From JAGVSR01 sp964458265 (GTDB lineage Bacteria; Pseudomonadota; Alphaproteobacteria; Rhizobiales; Hyphomicrobiaceae): a stretch of DNA of 64,000 bases. The stretch spans positions 103,033-167,032 of the forward strand of contig CAYWIF010000003.1 of the NCBI GenBank assembly GCA_964458265.1. The letters are read 5' to 3'. The position numbers and the translations under genes are program-made. The notes under the pieces were generated by a model. The model saw only the letters and a program-made list of their open reading frames with translations. It was not told the origin of the DNA and did not search any database. This document shows positions 1 through 8,141 of this stretch, one piece after another (position 1 is the first letter of the stretch; each line of letters starts with the position of its first letter).

Positions 1-543
1 CCGTTCCAGTTTTCCTTGGACGTCGTGGATGGGGCAGATAGCGCTTACCGGCACCACGAGTTCCTGCATCCGGCGGCCGACAAGCCGGATGAGGCTTTTC
101 TTGAGGCGCTAAAGGCAGGCCTGCCAGAGCGTGGGTCGATTGTCGTTTGGAACCAGAGTTTCGAGCGGGGGATCAACGACAAGCTGGCGGAGCGCAATCC
201 GAGTTACGCGGCCTGGCTGGCGGACGTGGACGTGCGCGTCGTCGATCTCATGGAGGTCTTCTCACAGCAATCGTATGTTCATCCGGGATTTCTCGGAAAG
301 ACATCAATCAAGTATGTGCTGCCGGTGCTGGTGCCTGGGTTCACCTATGCGAACCTAGCCATCCAGGAGGGCGGAACAGCGTCGATCCGGTGGAACGAGA
401 TGGTCACGGGGCAGGTCAGTGCCGAGGAGGCTGCCAGGATCAGGGCCGACTTGCTGGCCTATTGCGGGCTTGACTCACAGGCCATGGTCGAGATTTGGCT
501 GGCCTTGCGGCGCGAGGCAGCTCCGGCACTCAAGGCAGGATAA
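1..543 (+). CDS. DUF2779 domain protein, C-terminal part (5' end outside window)
   Basis: The frame is open from the first base of the window (PFQFSLDVVDG...), so the gene starts upstream and only about 180 C-terminal residues are seen. The text resembles the C-terminal half of DUF2779 proteins, which have an RNase H/exonuclease-like fold. The stretch IVVWNQSFE (an acidic residue after a hydrophobic strand), the DLMEVF segment and the later LLAYCGLDSQAMVEIW fit the acidic positions expected of such a nuclease-like core. The molecular role of the family is not established. A TTG at 16 could be taken as a start, but the homology-like text continues upstream of it. The next gene, on the other strand, ends 74 bases away, so the two are convergent. 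Confidence 0.75.
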   Translation, partial: PFQFSLDVVDGADSAYRHHEFLHPAADKPDEAFLEALKAGLPERGSIVVWNQSFERGINDKLAERNPSYAAWLADVDVRVVDLMEVFSQQSYVHPGFLGKTSIKYVLPVLVPGFTYANLAIQEGGTASIRWNEMVTGQVSAEEAARIRADLLAYCGLDSQAMVEIWLALRREAAPALKAG

Positions 544-617
544 GGCGCCATCGCGGAGACCATTTCAACAAGCACCGAAGGCGCGAGTTTCGGCGGCTAG
601 CGTGCGATGTGCGCGGG

Positions 618-821
618 TCAGATGCGCCACGTCTTGTGGCAGGCCTGATCGCCTTCTTCCTCGATGGCTTCGTCGTGATACCAGCCCGTCGTATCGACCG
701 CGGAACGGTACTTGGCCGCCTCGGTCTCAAGGGCGCGCGTGTCGATCCCGAAGACCGGCGCGCGATGGCGACCGGGGAACGGGATAATCTCCGCAGACTG
801 GCGATAGAGACGCTCGGTCAT
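618..821 (-). CDS. DUF2735 small protein
   Basis: A 67-residue protein beginning MTERLYRQSAEIIPFPGRHRAP and containing a C-terminal WYHDEAIEEE segment. The opening RxSAxIxxFP and the later WYHxxAIxE match the pattern I recall for the short DUF2735 proteins of rhizobia, which are commonly found beside the type II glutamine synthetase gene. Here it is divergent from glnII across a 505-base intergenic region, which supports the assignment. A good ribosome binding site (AAGGAG) lies about 8 bases before the ATG. The function of the family is unknown; a link to nitrogen metabolism is inferred from position only. Confidence 0.7.
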   Translation of the reverse strand: MTERLYRQSAEIIPFPGRHRAPVFGIDTRALETEAAKYRSAVDTTGWYHDEAIEEEGDQACHKTWRI

Positions 822-1216
822 CCTTCGCTCCTTTCACGTATGCCGTCACAGAACGCAGCGGTGCGACGCATTGTTCCGACGCTGGATTCTACCATGTTCT
901 GCATGTGATTTCACCCATTTGCCCAACAATTATCGGGGGTTGCCTGAATTATGGGCATGCACGGGTATGCCTAGGTGAGTAGCATCCAGCCTGCAGATGA
1001 GTGTGCCTGGACTGGTGCGCCGAGTTGGAAAGTTCGGCGCGTCTCACATCGTGTCCAGGCGCTCCTGTTCGAAAATGTGCCTCCGGCTCCGCACGCAAGG
1101 CGTTCGAGCCGGGTCTGATGAAGAAACGAGCGTTTGGAGCGCGTGGAATGGAACTGATCAGGCTGGAGACACGGCTCACGCCGTTACGCCCAGTCAGTGG
1201 GATGTTGCGACGTTTT

Positions 1217-1265
1217 GATCGGAACTTTTTTCGCGTCGTGAATGCCGATCGAAGCTTTTTCCGCG
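1217..1265 (+). repeat. Two imperfect 19-bp direct repeats upstream of glnII, 30 bp apart
   Basis: The copies at 1217-1235 and 1247-1265 match at 16 of 19 positions (both run GATCG-A-CTTTTT-CGCG with three differences) and start exactly 30 bases apart. They lie 62 bases before the glnII ATG, in the 505-base region 822-1326 that separates it from the divergent DUF2735 gene. They could be a paired regulator site. I looked for a sigma-54 element in this region and found no convincing one. Nothing else was recognised in 822-1326. Confidence 0.4.
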
Positions 1266-1326
1266 CCGGTAGCGTTGCCGCTGCCCTCTCGCGGGATCGA
1301 AATCACCAAATCAGGAGAGAGCGTCT

Positions 1327-2361
1327 ATGACGAAGTACAAGCTCGAGTACATCTGGCTCGACGGCTATACGCCGGTGCCGAATTTGCGCGGCAAGACCAT
1401 GATCCGTGAGTTCAGCGCGTTTCCCGACTTCGAGCAGTTGCCGCTCTGGGGTTTCGACGGCTCTTCGACGATGCAGGCCGAGGGTCACAACTCCGACTGC
1501 GTGCTAAAGCCGGTTCGCCATTTTGTTGATCCGGCGCGCACGAACGGCGTTCTCGTGATGTGCGAAGTCATGATGCCGGACGGAAAGACGCCGCACCCCT
1601 CGAACAAGCGCGCCACCATTCTTGACGATGCGGATGCATGGTTCGGCTTCGAGCAGGAATACTTTCTCTATAAGGACGGCCGTCCGCTCGGCTTTCCCAC
1701 CAACGGTTACCCCGCCCCTCAGGGTCCCTATTACACGGGCGTCGGCTACAAAAACGTTGGCGATATCGCGCGCGCAATCGTCGAGGAGCACCTCGATATC
1801 TGTCTTGCAGCCGGCATCAATCACGAAGGCATCAACGCGGAAGTCGCAAAGGGCCAGTGGGAGTTCCAGGTTTTCGGAAAGGGCTCGAAGCGCGCCGCCG
1901 ACGAGATCTGGATTGCGCGTTACCTGCTCGAGCGACTTTGCGAGAAGCATGGCGTCGATGTCGAGTATCACTGCAAGCCACTTGGCGATACCGACTGGAA
2001 TGGTTCGGGCATGCACTGTAACTTCTCGACCAAGTTCATGCGCGAAGTCGGCGGCAAGGACTACTTCGAGAAGCTGATGGCCGCATTTGCCAAGAACTGG
2101 AAAGAGCACATCGACGTCTATGGGCCGGACAACCACATGCGTCTGACGGGCAAGCACGAGACGGCGCCGTGGAACAAATTCAGCTATGGCGTCGCCGACC
2201 GTGGCGCGTCGATCCGGGTGCCGCATTCGTTCGTGAACAACGGCTATAAGGGATATCTGGAAGACCGCCGTCCGAACTCGCAGGGCGACCCCTACCAGAT
2301 TGCTTCGCAGGTTCTGAAGACGGTTGCGGAAGTACCGCTCTCGGCTGCCGCTGCGGCCTGA
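1327..2361 (+). CDS. glnII: Glutamine synthetase, type II (eukaryotic-like GSII)
   Basis: A 344-residue enzyme that makes glutamine from glutamate, ammonia and ATP in the cytoplasm. The length is that of the octameric/decameric type II enzymes of rhizobia and eukaryotes, not the roughly 470-residue type I enzyme. The beta-grasp start YIWLDGYTPVPNLRGKT and LWGFDGSST are GSII hallmarks. The NGSGMHCNFSTK segment and the RLTGKHETAPWNKFSYGVADRG segment supply ATP, glutamate and metal ligands. An AGGAGAGA ribosome binding site precedes the ATG. A strong hairpin terminator follows at 2386-2419. In rhizobia this gene is usually controlled by nitrogen status through NtrC and sigma-54, but I could not locate a clear site. 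An ammonium transporter gene lies 6.7 kb downstream. Confidence 0.97.
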   Translation: MTKYKLEYIWLDGYTPVPNLRGKTMIREFSAFPDFEQLPLWGFDGSSTMQAEGHNSDCVLKPVRHFVDPARTNGVLVMCEVMMPDGKTPHPSNKRATILDDADAWFGFEQEYFLYKDGRPLGFPTNGYPAPQGPYYTGVGYKNVGDIARAIVEEHLDICLAAGINHEGINAEVAKGQWEFQVFGKGSKRAADEIWIARYLLERLCEKHGVDVEYHCKPLGDTDWNGSGMHCNFSTKFMREVGGKDYFEKLMAAFAKNWKEHIDVYGPDNHMRLTGKHETAPWNKFSYGVADRGASIRVPHSFVNNGYKGYLEDRRPNSQGDPYQIASQVLKTVAEVPLSAAAAA

Positions 2362-2385
2362 CCGATACCGACGGCAAGGGATGAA

Positions 2386-2424
2386 AAAGCGGGCGCCGGA
2401 GCTATCCGGCGCCCGCTTTCGTTT
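2386..2424 (+). terminator. Rho-independent terminator after glnII
   Basis: A perfect 15-bp stem (2386-2400 with 2405-2419) with a GCTA loop is followed by CGTTT. It lies between the ends of glnII and the convergent bigR-like gene. Because the stem also has A residues on its left side, it could act in both directions. Confidence 0.85.
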
Positions 2425-2453
2425 CGATGCGGCGCAGCCCATTGAACGGCACG

Positions 2454-2771
2454 CTACGCGGCACGGCAGAACAAGCGTTCAAGTTCGCGCATGAGTTTGC
2501 CGATGCGGGGATCGGCAATGCGATACCATAGTGTTTGCGCATCGCGGCGGAACGATACGATTCCTTCTTCGCGCATTTTCGCCAGGTGCTGAGACAGCGC
2601 CGATTGAGACAGGCCCACACCGGATGCCAGTGTGGAGACGGATGCCTCACCGTGGCTGGCGAGTGCGCACAAGATCATCAGCCGTCGTTGGTTGGCCAGA
2701 GCCTTCAAGATGCCAGCGACTTCAGAGGCATTCTTCACAAGCACATCTGGGTCGACGGCGGCACGGGCCAT
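2454..2771 (-). CDS. bigR: ArsR-family repressor of BigR/SqrR type
   Basis: A 105-residue winged-helix repressor. The helix-turn-helix lies around GLSQSALSQHLAKMREEGIV (residues 53-72). Two cysteines, one in LCALASHGEAS (about residue 35) and one near the C-terminus (LFCRAA), sit where BigR and SqrR carry the redox pair that forms a disulfide or polysulfide bridge on exposure to sulfide. The gene is divergent from a hydrolase and two sulfur-transport-like membrane genes, the typical BigR target operon, and an AT-rich palindrome lies between them. TAGGAG precedes the ATG. I expect it to repress both itself and the operon and to release DNA when reactive sulfur oxidises the cysteines; this is inferred from the family. 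Confidence 0.88.
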   Translation of the reverse strand: MARAAVDPDVLVKNASEVAGILKALANQRRLMILCALASHGEASVSTLASGVGLSQSALSQHLAKMREEGIVSFRRDAQTLWYRIADPRIGKLMRELERLFCRAA

Positions 2772-2794
2772 GGCTGCGCTCCTAAAAATTAGCT

Positions 2795-2811
2795 ATTGCT
2801 AAATTAGCAAT
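2795..2811. promoter_or_regulatory. Palindromic operator between bigR and its target operon
   Basis: ATTGCTAA-A-TTAGCAAT is a perfect 8-bp inverted repeat around one central base. It sits 24 bases before the bigR start and 56 bases before the hydrolase start, in an AT-rich stretch that stands out from the high-GC surroundings. A second overlapping palindrome (AATTAGC...) lies just to its left. ArsR-family repressors bind this kind of site, so it is the likely BigR operator and probably overlaps both promoters. Confidence 0.7.
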
Positions 2812-2866
2812 CACTCATATATATGTCAAGCCAACACAGGTCATTCAACGTTGGGAGTTCCTGAGC

Positions 2867-3760
2867 ATGACCGACAAGCCAACCATACAAGCGTTTTTTG
2901 ATGAGGCGACCAATACGGTCACGTACCTTGTCTCAGACCCGGCGACGCGGTTCGCGGCCGTCATCGATCCGGTGCTGGATTTCGATTTTAAGAGCGGCAA
3001 GGCTTCGACTGCTTCAGCCGACCGCGTGCTTGCGGCAGCCGCGACCGCGGGTCTCAGGATCGTCTGGGTTCTGGAAACGCACGCCCATGCCGACCACCTC
3101 ACCGGCGCGCCGTACATCAAGCTGAAGACCGGCGCAAAGGTCGGCATCGGTGAACACATTAGGAAGGTGCAGAAGATCTTCAGACCCGTCTTCAATGCAA
3201 CCGATGTGTCCGGAGACGGCGCGGAGTTTGATCGTCTGTTCAGCGACGGCGAACGCTTCGCGATTGGCGATCTTCAGGCTGAAGTCATGTACGTTCCCGG
3301 TCATACCCCTGCTGACGTGGCATACAAAATCAGCGATGCGGTGTTCGCCGGCGACACGATCTTCATGCCCGACTATGGGACGGCGAGGGCCGACTTTCCT
3401 GGCGGCAGCGCGCGCGATCTCTACCGGTCGATGAAGCGGATATTGTCACTGCCTCCCGAGACCCGGTTGTTCATGTGCCACGACTACAAGGCTGTGGGCC
3501 GCGACCATTACGCTTGGGAGACGACAGTCGGTGATCAACGCGCGGCAAACATACACATTCGTGACGGCGTTACCGAAGACGAATTCGTAGAAATGCGAGA
3601 GAAGCGCGACGCGACGCTTGCGGCTCCGGTGCTTCTCCTCCCTTCGATCCAGACAAATATCCGCGCTGGAAGATTGCCGCCGCCGGACGCCGACGGCATT
3701 CGATACTTGCGCATTCCAGTGAAGGTTGGGAACCCGGACGCTGCCAGGGCGATGGAGTGA
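2867..3760 (+). CDS. blh: MBL-fold persulfide dioxygenase-like hydrolase (BigR operon)
   Basis: A 297-residue metallo-beta-lactamase-fold protein. The metal motif THAHADHL places H72, H74, D76 and H77, followed by VPGHTPADVAY and DTIFMPDYGTARADFPGG, whose aspartate and arginine are typical of the ETHE1/Blh persulfide dioxygenases. CHDYK near residue 205 provides the last metal histidine. These enzymes oxidise glutathione persulfide to sulfite with a single iron. This form has no rhodanese domain. It is the first gene of an operon with two YeeE/YedE-type membrane proteins (9-base gap to the next gene) and is divergent from bigR. A start ATG at 2867 follows GGGAG. Confidence 0.88.
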   Translation: MTDKPTIQAFFDEATNTVTYLVSDPATRFAAVIDPVLDFDFKSGKASTASADRVLAAAATAGLRIVWVLETHAHADHLTGAPYIKLKTGAKVGIGEHIRKVQKIFRPVFNATDVSGDGAEFDRLFSDGERFAIGDLQAEVMYVPGHTPADVAYKISDAVFAGDTIFMPDYGTARADFPGGSARDLYRSMKRILSLPPETRLFMCHDYKAVGRDHYAWETTVGDQRAANIHIRDGVTEDEFVEMREKRDATLAAPVLLLPSIQTNIRAGRLPPPDADGIRYLRIPVKVGNPDAARAME

Positions 3761-3769
3761 GAGATCCAA

Positions 3770-4204
3770 ATGGTGACGGAATTTACACCACTAGCGTCCT
3801 TGGCCGGAGGCGTGCTGATCGGACTATCCGCGGCCGGGTTGATGCTCGTGTCTGGGCGGATTGCCGGAATTACGGGTATCGTGCGCCGGTTCTTGATGCC
3901 CGATGCCAATTCCCGACCACGCGAGGCGGCGGCCTTTCTGGCCGGATTGGTCGTGGCACCTGTAATCTATTCGTGGGTGACGGGGCTCACAGTCGAGCAG
4001 ACTGTCTCTAGCAATGGTCTTTTGATGGTCGTCGCGGGGCTGCTGGTCGGCTTCGGATCGACCATCGGCAGTGGCTGCACAAGCGGTCATGGGATTTGCG
4101 GTCTGTCTCGGATGTCGCTTCGTTCGCTGGTTGCGACAGCGACATTCATGTCGACCGCGGCGGTGACCGTTTATGTATTCCGTCACGGCTTGGGAGTGAT
4201 TTGA
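3770..4204 (+). CDS. YeeE/YedE family inner-membrane protein (first half-transporter)
   Basis: A 144-residue hydrophobic protein with about four membrane segments. It carries the conserved motif GSGCTSGHGICGLSR (residues 101-114), whose cysteines are characteristic of YeeE/YedE (SUL-transporter-like) proteins that move thiosulfate or related sulfur compounds. Full-length YeeE proteins are about twice this size. Here the protein is split in two, and the partner gene begins one base after this stop. Such split pairs are usual in BigR operons, where they are thought to export sulfite or move sulfur species across the inner membrane. The substrate is not proven. Confidence 0.85.
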   Translation: MVTEFTPLASLAGGVLIGLSAAGLMLVSGRIAGITGIVRRFLMPDANSRPREAAAFLAGLVVAPVIYSWVTGLTVEQTVSSNGLLMVVAGLLVGFGSTIGSGCTSGHGICGLSRMSLRSLVATATFMSTAAVTVYVFRHGLGVI

Positions 4205-4205
4205 A

Positions 4206-4736
4206 ATGCTTGTCGGCGTTAATCTCCTCCTCGGGCTGCTGTTTGGGCTCGGCCTCGTACTATCGGGCATGGCCGATCCAGCTAAAGTACAGAACTTTCT
4301 AGACGTCACGGGGAGCTGGGATCCGTCCCTGGCGTTTGTCATGGCCGGAGCTGTCGCCGTGACGTCGGTTGGCTTCGGCGTGGCGCGCATGCGAACGGCA
4401 CCGATGCTTGATAGCGTGTTTCAATTTCCGCAGCGGCAAGGCATTGACGTCGACCTCGTTGGCGGTGCCGCGTTGTTTGGGATTGGCTGGGGGCTTGGCG
4501 GATTGTGCCCTGGTCCGGCGCTGACGGGATTGCCGCTTGCCGCGACGGGAACACTGGTGTTCGTGCCGTCCATGTTGGCAGGCGTCGCTCTCGGCACGTG
4601 GGTCGGCCGGATGCGCCGGAGACCCGAACGTCTATCGCTAGGCGTTGAGTTGAGGTCGCCGGAGCTCACTCGTCGTGGCGGCCGTTGCGAGCCATTGACC
4701 GAGGCCGGCAAAGATCCCGTCCAGATCGGCCAGTGA
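4206..4736 (+). CDS. YeeE/YedE-like membrane protein, DUF6691 type (second half)
   Basis: A 176-residue membrane protein containing GMADPAKVQNFLDVTGSWDPSL and GWGLGGLCPGPAL, the latter with the conserved cysteine of the second YeeE half. It follows the previous gene with a one-base gap and a GGGAG ribosome binding site, so the two probably form one transporter. After the last membrane segment (ending near VGRMRRRPE) there is a soluble tail of about 35 residues. The last 99 bases of this gene overlap the end of the minus-strand GTPase gene, so the tail may be a read-through extension created by the tail-to-tail arrangement. Confidence 0.82.
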   Translation: MLVGVNLLLGLLFGLGLVLSGMADPAKVQNFLDVTGSWDPSLAFVMAGAVAVTSVGFGVARMRTAPMLDSVFQFPQRQGIDVDLVGGAALFGIGWGLGGLCPGPALTGLPLAATGTLVFVPSMLAGVALGTWVGRMRRRPERLSLGVELRSPELTRRGGRCEPLTEAGKDPVQIGQ

Positions 4737-5948
4737 CATGAGAGTGGCGCGCGCGGCGTTGCGCTGCTCGCGGGCTTCAGGAGGCTCAAAGCGGGTTTCA
4801 CTCGCGAGTATGCGCAGGACGGCGGTTAGATCGGCGCGCATCATGGCGGCGTGGCGTGCGGGCGACGGCGACCCGATCGCGGCGGGAGTAACGGGAGGAC
4901 GGGTGTCGTTCCGATCCGGAGCACGGATCACGCCGGGTTTCAGTTCTTCCGCTGTATAGGCGAACGTGTGAACAAGTGAGCGTGCCGTGCGATCGAGCGT
5001 CATGCGGCCGGCGCGATGCTCCTGGAGTGCGCGATCGCTGACGGTTTGCCAGTTGGCCAGCGCGGATGCGGATGCTGGGCTGATAGCGTTGCGGCCGAAC
5101 TCGTGGAGTGCCAGGCGCGCGAGCCGCTGGACGATGCGTCGCGCTCTCTTCAGGCGGCGGTTGCGAATGATTTGCGCGGAGCCTTCGATAGCCGCGCGAA
5201 GTATGGCGGTCTCGCCCGAAACGCGGGCGCCGTCTTCATCGCTTTCCTCAGGGGCGGCCGATACGAGGAGCGCATCGCGAAAAAGGCCGTTGGTCATGGC
5301 TTGCAGGCGCCGCAAAACCTGACTGCACTCGTCATCGGAAAAAAAACTGTCCTTGTGGGTCGCAACGAGAAGTGCGCTCCTGAAACACCGCGCCGGTATC
5401 GTCGACCATAGCGTGCGCTCGCTTTCCGTCCACGCACGGGTGGCAACCGTGCACCAGATTGCGATGTCGCAGTCGGATGTGAAAAGGGCAGGCGTCATGG
5501 TCGCTGGAGTATCGAGCACTTGATGGTGCTGAAGCCAGGGCAACGGCAGGCGAATGTCGACGGCGCGATAATCGAGATCCGTGAGGGCATCGTCTCCGGC
5601 GCCATCGATGCGGATGGAAATTCCGTTCTCGTCAATGCCGAAGAGCGCCGGTTCGCTGCCATAGCCGACGAGCACGGGAACGCCGGTATTCGATAGGACG
5701 CTGACGGGGAGAAGCCCCTTGCCTATTACGAGACCTGTCACGGAGGTCTTGCCGGAATTGTATTCGCCAAGGACGGCGGTGCGCAGCGGGCGGCGGAGCA
5801 TGGCTTCGATACGTGCGAGCCCGGCGACGCACGCGGGAATTGCCGGTTCGTCAATGCGAAGATTGTGAAGGCGTTCACGGGCGGCCCGAAGTATTGCGGC
5901 AAAGCGAAGCCATTCGGGTCCGGCATCAGCCGGGTTGAGGGAACTCAT
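4638..5948 (-). CDS. Dynamin-like GTPase, second of pair (degenerate G motifs)
   Basis: A 436-residue P-loop GTPase. G1 is GEYNSGKT (residues 61-68), followed by a G2-like SNTGVPV. G3 is DTPA (146-149), where dynamins have DTPG, and the G4 position reads THKD (197-200) instead of NKxD. The rest is predicted helical, ending in a hydrophobic C-terminus. The start codon overlaps the stop of the larger dynamin-like gene as ATGA, so the two are translationally coupled. Bacterial dynamin-like proteins often occur as unequal pairs that co-assemble on membranes; a membrane-remodelling or membrane-repair role is inferred from the family. The two altered G motifs suggest weak or lost GTPase activity in this subunit. 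Its end overlaps the convergent membrane gene by 99 bases. Confidence 0.8.
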   Translation of the reverse strand: MSSLNPADAGPEWLRFAAILRAARERLHNLRIDEPAIPACVAGLARIEAMLRRPLRTAVLGEYNSGKTSVTGLVIGKGLLPVSVLSNTGVPVLVGYGSEPALFGIDENGISIRIDGAGDDALTDLDYRAVDIRLPLPWLQHHQVLDTPATMTPALFTSDCDIAIWCTVATRAWTESERTLWSTIPARCFRSALLVATHKDSFFSDDECSQVLRRLQAMTNGLFRDALLVSAAPEESDEDGARVSGETAILRAAIEGSAQIIRNRRLKRARRIVQRLARLALHEFGRNAISPASASALANWQTVSDRALQEHRAGRMTLDRTARSLVHTFAYTAEELKPGVIRAPDRNDTRPPVTPAAIGSPSPARHAAMMRADLTAVLRILASETRFEPPEAREQRNAARATLMSLADLDGIFAGLGQWLATAATTSELRRPQLNA

Positions 5949-8122
5949 TGCGATGCACCTCCCGGTTTGAAGATCTGTTCAAGATCGCGGGCGAGAAATT
6001 CGAGATGTTGCGTCAGCGCTTCGGTGTCCTTGAGGCGTTGGGCCTGCGCGGCGATGCGTTCGTCGCTGCGCGAAGGCGACACGTCGTTTGCTCCATCCTC
6101 CTGAAGCAGTCTGTCGAGGCGGCGTTGGAGGGCCTGTTGAATGTTGCGGCACGCGCCTAGCGCCCAGCCGATGGTGGTGGCGGCGAACTCGTGGAACGTG
6201 CGGCCGGCGGTTGCGGCCAATTCATCCGCAACTTGGGTAAATTCCGCCTTGATGAGCGCTTCGATCTTGCCGCCCGCCTGATCGGCGCTTGCGGCGCGAT
6301 TCCAGAATGCCCGCCAACGCGAGCGGTCGAGATCGAGCACGAGCATCCGGCTGAGCGGCATGCCGGCGGGAACGGGGATCGAGAGGTTGTTGCTTTGCGG
6401 GATCGGAATCTCGGGGGCCGGAACGACGGTTTGCAGCAGCTTGAAAAGTTCCGGAATGAGGCGCGCATGGAAGGCGAGGAGCCGTTCGGCGGCCTCATCG
6501 AAGCCGCCTCGAAAGCTGTCGGCCAGGGCGCGCCGCAGCTCGAAGCCTTCATGGGTCCAGGTGACCGTCAATGCGCCACGGGTGAGGCTGTCGGTGAGGA
6601 TCTTGCGTTCGCGCGCTGCGTGTGCGTCGACCAACTTGACGAGGTTCATGCGCAGGCGGGCCTGTTCGTCCGCGATGACGCGGGCGAAAATCTCGCCGAT
6701 GGCCAGAGCGGATGCGTCGATGTTGGCGGAAACCGACAGCAGTAGTTCACGTTCGCGCGCGTGGATGGCGCGACTGTCGCTGGTGGCGCCGTTGTTCGCC
6801 GCGGCCTTCTGGCGGCGCGCACGGTCGGCGAGAAGCAGTTTCAGCTCGGCTTCGGCGGCGCGCTCGCAGGCTCGCGACATGTCGGCCAGACCGCGTGCGA
6901 CGAGGCTCATCGAAAATGTCGGGCTCGTCATCCCGGCGATGAATTCGAAGGCGTCATACAGTGCGGGCATGCCCGACATGGCATGTAGCGCGTGACTGAC
7001 GCGTGCTTGCGTCTCGGGGTCGGCGAGTGCGCGTTTATCCGCGTCGCCGGGCTGCAGGAGACCGCTACGGAACAGGTGCGCTGCTGAGGGGCGCTTCAGT
7101 GTTTTGGCGATTGCTTCAGGTTCAAAGGCGAGGGCCTGGATGGCCCACCATGCGCTGCCGTGAACGACCGGGATCTGGGTACCGGGAAATTCTTCGGCCA
7201 ATCGTGCGCGAACAAATCTTAGAACCTGCGGAAGCTCTGTCTCGACGTCGGAGAGTTCGTCGATGCGATTGAGCAGCACGACCACGCGGTCCTTGTTGAG
7301 GCCCCGCATGAAGCGGAGCAGCGCCACATCCTGCTCAGAGAGGGGTTGTCGAGCGGTCAGAACGATAATGTAGGCATCGGCGGCGCCGAGGGACCGGCGT
7401 GTGATTTCGTCGCGAACGAGTGATGGATCGTTGATGCCGGGGGTGTCGATGACGGTCGTGGGGAATTCGAATGGGCCGCCGGGAAGGTAAAGGTCGGCGC
7501 TGCGGGTCAGTTCGGAGAAGCGGCCGATCCGTTCCGAGCCGCTGTACTCGCCGGAACAAATATACTGTTCGAGCATGCCGGGGTGCAGCGTCTTGTAGAG
7601 GTGCGCGCGGCCGATCAATTGCTCGAAGTCGGCGCCGAGTTTCTGCTTGGCGCGTTCGGCCAGCGCGAAAGTTTCCGATTGCAGGATGCGGGGTTCGAAG
7701 CCGGGTATCAGCCGCTCGGTCAATTCGCGGAAGCGCCCGGCGCCGTTCGCGATATCGCTCCACTCGTTGGCATCCATGAACGAGAAGCGGACCGCGCCGT
7801 CGGGCGGAGGGCTTTGCGCGAAGTGCAGGTTGGTAACGGCGGTGGTCCATGGCGTCACTGCGGTCGGCAATAGACGTGGATGGCGTACGAACGCGTTAAT
7901 GAACGTGCTTTTGCCGGATTTGATCTGGCCGACTACCGCAATGCGCAGACTAACACGCGTGATCTTCGACAGGGCTTCGGTTACGAGCGGCTGTGATTGG
8001 GGTTCGACAAGGCCCGACATCACGCTGCCGCAAGACAGCAGCTGCTGGCGCATGTTCTCCAATTGCGCTCCGAGCCGTTGTCGCGGTGCGCCGTTGGTTC
8101 GCTGCATGAGGTCTGCGTTCAC
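5945..8122 (-). CDS. Dynamin family GTPase, first of pair
   Basis: A 725-residue protein with a full set of dynamin G motifs: G1 GQIKSGKST (residues 65-73), threonines around TPWTT (90-94) for G2, G3 DTPG (226-229) and G4 NRID (285-288). Helical stalk-like sequence follows, with a hydrophobic patch around SIPVPAGMPLSRMLVLDL that may contact membrane. It is the middle gene of a minus-strand operon: 19 bases after a membrane-anchored repeat protein and overlapping the smaller GTPase gene by four bases. The start at 8122 is GTG; an in-frame ATG at 8107 is an alternative. The family tubulates or fuses membranes after GTP-driven assembly. The cellular target here is unknown. Confidence 0.87.
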   Translation of the reverse strand: MNADLMQRTNGAPRQRLGAQLENMRQQLLSCGSVMSGLVEPQSQPLVTEALSKITRVSLRIAVVGQIKSGKSTFINAFVRHPRLLPTAVTPWTTAVTNLHFAQSPPPDGAVRFSFMDANEWSDIANGAGRFRELTERLIPGFEPRILQSETFALAERAKQKLGADFEQLIGRAHLYKTLHPGMLEQYICSGEYSGSERIGRFSELTRSADLYLPGGPFEFPTTVIDTPGINDPSLVRDEITRRSLGAADAYIIVLTARQPLSEQDVALLRFMRGLNKDRVVVLLNRIDELSDVETELPQVLRFVRARLAEEFPGTQIPVVHGSAWWAIQALAFEPEAIAKTLKRPSAAHLFRSGLLQPGDADKRALADPETQARVSHALHAMSGMPALYDAFEFIAGMTSPTFSMSLVARGLADMSRACERAAEAELKLLLADRARRQKAAANNGATSDSRAIHARERELLLSVSANIDASALAIGEIFARVIADEQARLRMNLVKLVDAHAARERKILTDSLTRGALTVTWTHEGFELRRALADSFRGGFDEAAERLLAFHARLIPELFKLLQTVVPAPEIPIPQSNNLSIPVPAGMPLSRMLVLDLDRSRWRAFWNRAASADQAGGKIEALIKAEFTQVADELAATAGRTFHEFAATTIGWALGACRNIQQALQRRLDRLLQEDGANDVSPSRSDERIAAQAQRLKDTEALTQHLEFLARDLEQIFKPGGASQ

Positions 8123-8141
8123 GCTGCTCTAATCTCGCAAG

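Noticed and set aside
822..1326. Sigma-54 promoter for glnII
   Set aside because: No segment fits the GG-N10-GC core with acceptable flanks; not called.
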